Shown here piece by piece: positions 30,542-35,000 of a stretch of DNA of 35,000 bases. Numbering within the stretch: position 1 is the stretch's first letter; the number at the start of each line of letters is the position of its first letter. Source of the stretch: Rufibacter psychrotolerans (lineage in GTDB: Bacteria; Bacteroidota; Bacteroidia; Cytophagales; Hymenobacteraceae). The notes below the pieces were generated by a model. It worked only from the letters and a program-made list of their open reading frames with translations, had not been told where the DNA came from and searched no databases. Made by a program: the position numbers and the translations under genes. The stretch is taken from contig NZ_JAFFJV010000028.1 of the NCBI RefSeq assembly GCF_016924645.1, positions 1 through 35,000 of the forward strand, given 5' to 3'.

Positions 30542-33499
30542 TCAATCAACTAATACCTCATCAATAATTTGCTTGATTCTTTTATTATTCAATTGTGTTT
30601 TAAACTCCACCTTATAACCATCGATTGTCAATTGATTAAAGAAAACTTTTGCACAATCAATTTTGGCTTGTTCAATGCCTCTAAGTGAAGCCTGATTCTC
30701 AACATCTTTTGTTTCCACGATTACATTCAGAATCCTTTCGCCATTATCCTTCTTTACCACATACATAAAATCGGGGCTATATGACTGGCCTGTGATGGTA
30801 GGGATAGCAATACTTCTTCTGGGTATTTTACCATATACAATAATTTCATGAATACCATCCACTAATAGATTCTCCTTTTCCAACGGTGAATCAAAAGCAT
30901 ATACATCATATAGATATTTTGCAGATGGAGTACCGTCAATAAACTTGGTGCCTATAACACCCTGGGTAATTTCAGATTTGGGTGTCCCATCTGAAAAAGT
31001 TAGTGCGGTTGCTTTAACGGAAAGGTTTGCTTTGGAATAACTAAATTTACCACTCAATTTTTGAGTCTTCCAATCTTGAAACAGTTTTACGAAGTTGGCT
31101 GCACTTTGCTCATTTATTCTTTCGGGTTGAACATCTTTTTCTTTGGCATACTCAGAAATAACTGCATGAAGCATTTGAATAGGTAGGTTCGTTTGACGAT
31201 TGATACGCTTTAAAAATTCATTATATGGTAAAGGCTTATTGATATTAAACTGCACCCCTGTATCTACATTTATAATTGCAATAGTTCCATCTGTATTTAA
31301 TACTTCCCGCCTGCTGGTGATGTAGGTGTCAGAAAAGATACCCTTTCTGAGCAAGACCAATAACTCATTAAAAAGAAAATCCTCTTGTTCAATTCTTTCA
31401 TAATGTAGAATGTATTTGCTGTTTATTTCTTCCCAAAGGGTTTTTAGTTCAGCATATACTGCTTTGCGAATTTTGATCTTTTTTTCTTTCTTTTTATTGC
31501 GGTCTTCTACCTTGCCTTTTTGCAAGCCAACAGTAAACTCTGGGTATTCCTCAAAGAATTGATCGATGTTCTCTACTTTGATATTTTTGTTACGGTCAAT
31601 ATATTTTTTGCTGAGTAACTCTACAAAAAGATCGTCTGGATCCAACTTTCGTTTTAAAGCCGCCTCGGCAATCATTTCATCTGTAATGATAAAGCCTTGC
31701 GGTAAGTCTGAATTTACTTCATTCACCAGCTTTTCTGCAAAATCTGCTTCAGTAAAATCAATAACATAGTTGAGTTTAAAATCCTCATTGGAAATTCGGT
31801 TACCAAATTCATCAACCGGTAATCGCAACCCTCTGCCTACTTCCTGAATCTTGCTGTTTTCACTGCCACTGCTGCGAAGCTTGGTAATAGTGAAAACATT
31901 TGGATTGTCCCAGCCTTCTTTTAAAGTCCACTTAGAGAAGAGAAATCTTAGCGTGTTGAAGCTTCCATCTTTATGCCTGAGTGAAAGCAGAGTTTTCTTA
32001 TCATATAATATTTGTTCTATTCTTTTACCAATATCATCTTCACTGCTGCTGTTATCCTGAGAGAAATAGCCCTCATGAGCCTCACGAAGCTTATTTTTTG
32101 TTGCTTGCAGATATTCTTTGTACTCATTTTCCTGCTCTGTGAGGATAGGAATTACTGAATCTATTTTTTCTAATAAAATTTTTTCAAAAGCTTCCTTGAG
32201 ATATGGTTTTTTCTTCTGGCCTTCGTTTGCACGATAAGAATAAATATCATCAATAAAAAAGAGAGCCAACGTCTTTATTTTATTGTTTCTTCCAAAATTA
32301 ATTCTTTCTGTTTCGAAGTGCCGTTCCAATGCAAGTCGAATCATGCTTTCCTGATAAGAAGTAGAATAAATGTCAGTACTAAATTCTTCGCCAGTGGATT
32401 TAACTTGACCATTCGACAATTCTACTGTGCTGGTAGTAATGCCATCAATAACAATACCCTCCAACTCAGGGGCGATCATACCCAAACTATCGTTTTTCTT
32501 TAATTCAAAAGACTTTGTTGGTCCTTCTTTTTGAATGAGATTAAAACGTACAGATGTTTTGCTCTGCACGCTCATAATTTTTACCTTATCCTGCTTCTTG
32601 TTTACCGGCTCAAAATGTTCTTTGGCAATGCCTTTAATCAGATTTTGGTTGAATGCCTGAAAAGAGTTTAAGTCATATAACAGGTTATGATAATCCTTCC
32701 GCTTTATTTTATTCCTGCCCCTTCCTGTTTCTATTTCAGGGAAGGTTGCACCAAAGCGAATAACTGCTTGGGGACAAATATATTTCTCGATAAATTCGAA
32801 TGCTTTTTGTGTTTTGCTGAAACGATGGGGTTCATCAATAATCATAAAAGGTTTTGTAGCCTTTATGCCTTCAATGGGTTTATAAAAACCTTCCACTCCA
32901 TAATCGTAGGTATCTGTCAGTAATTTTGAAGTGCCGCCCAATAAACTCATATTGGTGAGCAATACATAAATTTTATTGGCGTTCTGGCTACTACCTGCTA
33001 CAAACTCCCTTACCGCTCCGGGAAAATAGTTCTTGCCTTTTTTCTTTTTTGTAGCTTCCAGCACCAATACATCCAATTCTGTTCCGTAGCCGCATTGGTC
33101 TTTGAAATGCCTTTTGGTGTATCCATCTTGCATAAACTGCTTGGCTCCTGCTTTAATGGCGAGTGTAGGAACAGCTACTATAAACTTATTAATACCATAA
33201 CGCTTGTGCAGCTCAAACATGGCAGCAGTGTACACATAGGTTTTACCTGTACCGGTTTCCATCTTAATATCCAGATTTAGATAGTTACCTACTAAATTGG
33301 ATGCTTTGTACTCAGCCGGAATACCATTGTCTTTTTGTACCTGGGCTATATAGGTCAATAGGGGTTGATTATCTAAAAGCAACGTAGGATTTTGATAATA
33401 TAGGCTGTTCTTTTGAATCAAGTCAGCACTTAGCACATTGGCTATGGCCGTGTAAGCTTTTACCTGGTGTGGTAAATTATTTTTTAATATTAGTTCCAT
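30542..33499 (-). CDS. res: Type III restriction enzyme Res subunit, 985 aa
   Basis: Res supplies ATP-dependent translocation and DNA cutting in the Mod2Res complex. The SF2 helicase core shows Walker A KMETGTGKTYVYTAAM (81-87), motif II IIDEPHRF (DEPH at 222-225), motif III GATFPE, and later the motif V/VI region EVGRGLRLPVDEFG. The C-terminal PD-(D/E)xK nuclease is seen as SPDFMYVV (Asp910) and NVIVETKDV (Glu929, Lys931). The length matches known Res proteins and no break is visible, so the enzyme looks intact. It follows mod after 5 bp on the same strand. The stop lies ten bases from an attC-like site. Confidence 0.95.
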   Translation of the reverse strand: MELILKNNLPHQVKAYTAIANVLSADLIQKNSLYYQNPTLLLDNQPLLTYIAQVQKDNGIPAEYKASNLVGNYLNLDIKMETGTGKTYVYTAAMFELHKRYGINKFIVAVPTLAIKAGAKQFMQDGYTKRHFKDQCGYGTELDVLVLEATKKKKGKNYFPGAVREFVAGSSQNANKIYVLLTNMSLLGGTSKLLTDTYDYGVEGFYKPIEGIKATKPFMIIDEPHRFSKTQKAFEFIEKYICPQAVIRFGATFPEIETGRGRNKIKRKDYHNLLYDLNSFQAFNQNLIKGIAKEHFEPVNKKQDKVKIMSVQSKTSVRFNLIQKEGPTKSFELKKNDSLGMIAPELEGIVIDGITTSTVELSNGQVKSTGEEFSTDIYSTSYQESMIRLALERHFETERINFGRNNKIKTLALFFIDDIYSYRANEGQKKKPYLKEAFEKILLEKIDSVIPILTEQENEYKEYLQATKNKLREAHEGYFSQDNSSSEDDIGKRIEQILYDKKTLLSLRHKDGSFNTLRFLFSKWTLKEGWDNPNVFTITKLRSSGSENSKIQEVGRGLRLPVDEFGNRISNEDFKLNYVIDFTEADFAEKLVNEVNSDLPQGFIITDEMIAEAALKRKLDPDDLFVELLSKKYIDRNKNIKVENIDQFFEEYPEFTVGLQKGKVEDRNKKKEKKIKIRKAVYAELKTLWEEINSKYILHYERIEQEDFLFNELLVLLRKGIFSDTYITSRREVLNTDGTIAIINVDTGVQFNINKPLPYNEFLKRINRQTNLPIQMLHAVISEYAKEKDVQPERINEQSAANFVKLFQDWKTQKLSGKFSYSKANLSVKATALTFSDGTPKSEITQGVIGTKFIDGTPSAKYLYDVYAFDSPLEKENLLVDGIHEIIVYGKIPRRSIAIPTITGQSYSPDFMYVVKKDNGERILNVIVETKDVENQASLRGIEQAKIDCAKVFFNQLTIDGYKVEFKTQLNNKRIKQIIDEVLVD

Positions 33500-33504
33500 A
33501 GTAG

Positions 33505-35000
33505 TTAATACCTAACGGTGAAGTTGATTTTCAAATTCTTCTCTCCATCGTTCAGGATGCGAAGGTTTTTCTCTATCATTTCATTTACGCTCCAATCAGG
33601 AAAGCTGTACCCAAACAATACAAGGTTCTCAGGATTGAAGTGCCCTTCTGAATCGTATTTACTTAGTAAGGCTTTCATGCTTTCCAGTGTAAAGCCGCTG
33701 TCTATCAGGTACAGATGTTTTTGACAATAGTAAGCGGTGTAACCGGCCAAGTCAATGGTCTCGGCATTCACAGTAAGACCGTAACCATCGGCATTGAGCC
33801 AGGTAGCTAAAATGGTCGGCTTTCCAAAATCATCCAGAATGCTGGTGTCTGCCAACATACTTGACTTGTCAAAACTATCCAGTTTATCTAAAGTGTTTTG
33901 ATTGGGCTCATAGAGCATGTAATGCTTGAAACCTAAGTCAAGCTCTTTATCCGGATGCTCTTGTTTTATTTTGGCTGCTGATCGTTTGATGCGTTCAATG
34001 CCGATGTAATCTAAGGTAGTAGGCAGGGAGTTCTCAGTAAGAAAATTGAAAGCCTGTTTTTGCGAATCCACACCTGCGCTTAAAACTTCAGGCAATTGAA
34101 TCGCAATAAACCTGCGGTTCCCACCATCCTCGGCATTGAGTTGCATGACCGCATGGGCTGTTGTGGCAGAACCAGAGAAAAAATCTAGAATAGTGTTATT
34201 GCTGTGATCTATAGACCTAAGTATTCTGGTAATTAGTTGTAATGGTTTTTTTCCATTTGGAAAAATTACTCCTCCTTCCTGGGCAACACCGCCATCATTA
34301 GAAATATCTATCCAATTGTCTGAAAGGAAAACAGCAGAATTAGCGTCAGCATTAACTAACTCTATTCTTGGGTCTTTTGTGTTCTTATTATAATCAGATC
34401 GGAAAAATCTTAAGTTTTTTTCGCTGTTAGTGTAGCACACAATTTGTTGATCAAAAACTTTATCTTTTATTTTTTCAGCAAGAGAAGTGTTCGATTTGCT
34501 TCCAAATATTCTAAATGAATTTTCCCACTTCCAGTCGTCTGTAAGTTCAATGTTTATTTCTTTTGCATATTCCACCAAACTTATAAGGCGCATACTGCGA
34601 AGCACGGCATTAACATCTTGATCTGTGGAATTAACAAATTCATTAAACTGTTTCTTGTTTAGTTCTGGGATAATTAAGTTATATTCTTTGTCCCATTCTT
34701 CCTTAGATTTTTTTTCGATTTTAAGCAAGGGGGTTTTTGTTCCTTGCTTGTATATTAATAAATATTCTTTCTGTGCCGGGTATCCTTTCCCTTTAATGGC
34801 ATGTGTCATCTTTACACCAGAAAGACTGTTCATGTTAATTACTACATTATTGATTAAATTCTCCTCTCCAAACACATCATCGCAAAGGAGTTTCAGGTTC
34901 GCATTCTCGTTGTCATCAATCGAGATAAATATAACGCCATCATCAGTTAATAAGTCCCTTGCCAGCAGTAGGCGACTGTACATGAACATCAGCCAGGCAG
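33505..35000 (-). CDS. mod: Type III Mod DNA N6-adenine methyltransferase, C-terminal part (cut by window edge)
   Basis: Mod recognises the target sequence and methylates adenine; it is also required for restriction. The frame continues off the right edge (codons Ala-Trp-Leu precede the first Met at 34989). Visible are AWLMFMYSRLLLARDLLTDD then GVIFISIDDNENANLKLLCD, which follow the DPPY motif in this family; a variable target-recognition part (residues about 60-240 of the visible portion); and the cofactor-binding NTILDFFSGSATTAHAVMQL (motif I after motif IV, a beta-class order). The DPPY motif itself is outside the window. The matching N-terminus is at 1-127, and about 140-150 residues are missing between. 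The end of the gene is 5 bp from res. Confidence 0.93.
   Translation of the reverse strand, partial: AWLMFMYSRLLLARDLLTDDGVIFISIDDNENANLKLLCDDVFGEENLINNVVINMNSLSGVKMTHAIKGKGYPAQKEYLLIYKQGTKTPLLKIEKKSKEEWDKEYNLIIPELNKKQFNEFVNSTDQDVNAVLRSMRLISLVEYAKEINIELTDDWKWENSFRIFGSKSNTSLAEKIKDKVFDQQIVCYTNSEKNLRFFRSDYNKNTKDPRIELVNADANSAVFLSDNWIDISNDGGVAQEGGVIFPNGKKPLQLITRILRSIDHSNNTILDFFSGSATTAHAVMQLNAEDGGNRRFIAIQLPEVLSAGVDSQKQAFNFLTENSLPTTLDYIGIERIKRSAAKIKQEHPDKELDLGFKHYMLYEPNQNTLDKLDSFDKSSMLADTSILDDFGKPTILATWLNADGYGLTVNAETIDLAGYTAYYCQKHLYLIDSGFTLESMKALLSKYDSEGHFNPENLVLFGYSFPDWSVNEMIEKNLRILNDGEKNLKINFTVRY

Noticed and set aside
1..35000. tRNA, rRNA or integron integrase genes
   Set aside because: No cloverleaf, rRNA signature or tyrosine-recombinase motif was recognised by reading; a dedicated tRNA or profile search was not possible.

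Overview
This window reads as most of a plasmid from a member of the Bacteroidota, probably of the Cytophagales/Hymenobacter-Pontibacter type. That placement is inference, from the Rep_3-type initiator with ParA and a small ribbon-helix-helix partner, from promoters fitting the Bacteroidota pattern TTG-N19/20-TAnnTTTG (13922-13952 and 26829-26858), and from protein style. There is no rRNA, tRNA, ribosomal protein or other housekeeping gene. The first 127 bases (minus strand) encode the N-terminus of a type III Mod methyltransferase, and the right edge holds the rest of a Mod gene on the same strand. The simplest reading is a circular molecule slightly longer than 35 kb, opened inside mod.

Layout. 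1-127: start of mod. About 180-290: degenerate attC-like sequence. 0.47-2.7 kb: a GC-rich block with a serine recombinase, a cluster of GGTGCA-type palindromes, an unrecognised 202-aa protein, and a divergent XRE regulator that resembles R-M controller (C) proteins and has matching C-box-like operators. 2.8-5.9 kb: two AT-rich orphan genes. 6.2-12.5 kb: an envelope-themed accessory stretch with a DUF2235 lipase-like hydrolase, a 386-aa partner and a frameshifted small ORF, several membrane proteins and a TIGR02594-type NlpC/P60-like peptidase. 12.7-13.5 kb: a frameshifted FRG-domain gene.

13.9-22.8 kb is a defence island. An AbiEi/AbiEii pair sits behind a 19-bp inverted-repeat operator that overlaps its promoter. 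Next comes a 2,090-residue protein with an N-terminal DUF4297/Cap4-like nuclease region, a STAND/NACHT-like NTPase core and a roughly 1,500-residue C-terminal sensor-like region. A 224-aa helical partner overlaps its end, and a 22-bp-arm terminator closes the block. This is the strongest candidate for an undescribed or poorly described antiviral system here.

22.8-28.8 kb is the plasmid backbone: a GIY-YIG protein, a complete IS3-family element with a GTT target duplication, rep on the minus strand, an origin with seven iterons phased at 20-22 bp plus outliers, parA and an RHH gene, a decayed second GIY-YIG copy in opposite orientation, and a noncoding array of eleven TGTAAGA heptamers. 28.8-30.1 kb holds noncoding DNA and one secreted protein. 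30.1-30.5 kb holds the stub of a DUF6794-like cassette gene whose stop codon lies inside an attC-like site. 30.5-35 kb is a type III restriction-modification operon (mod then res, minus strand). The plasmid therefore combines replication and partition functions with at least three probable anti-phage modules.
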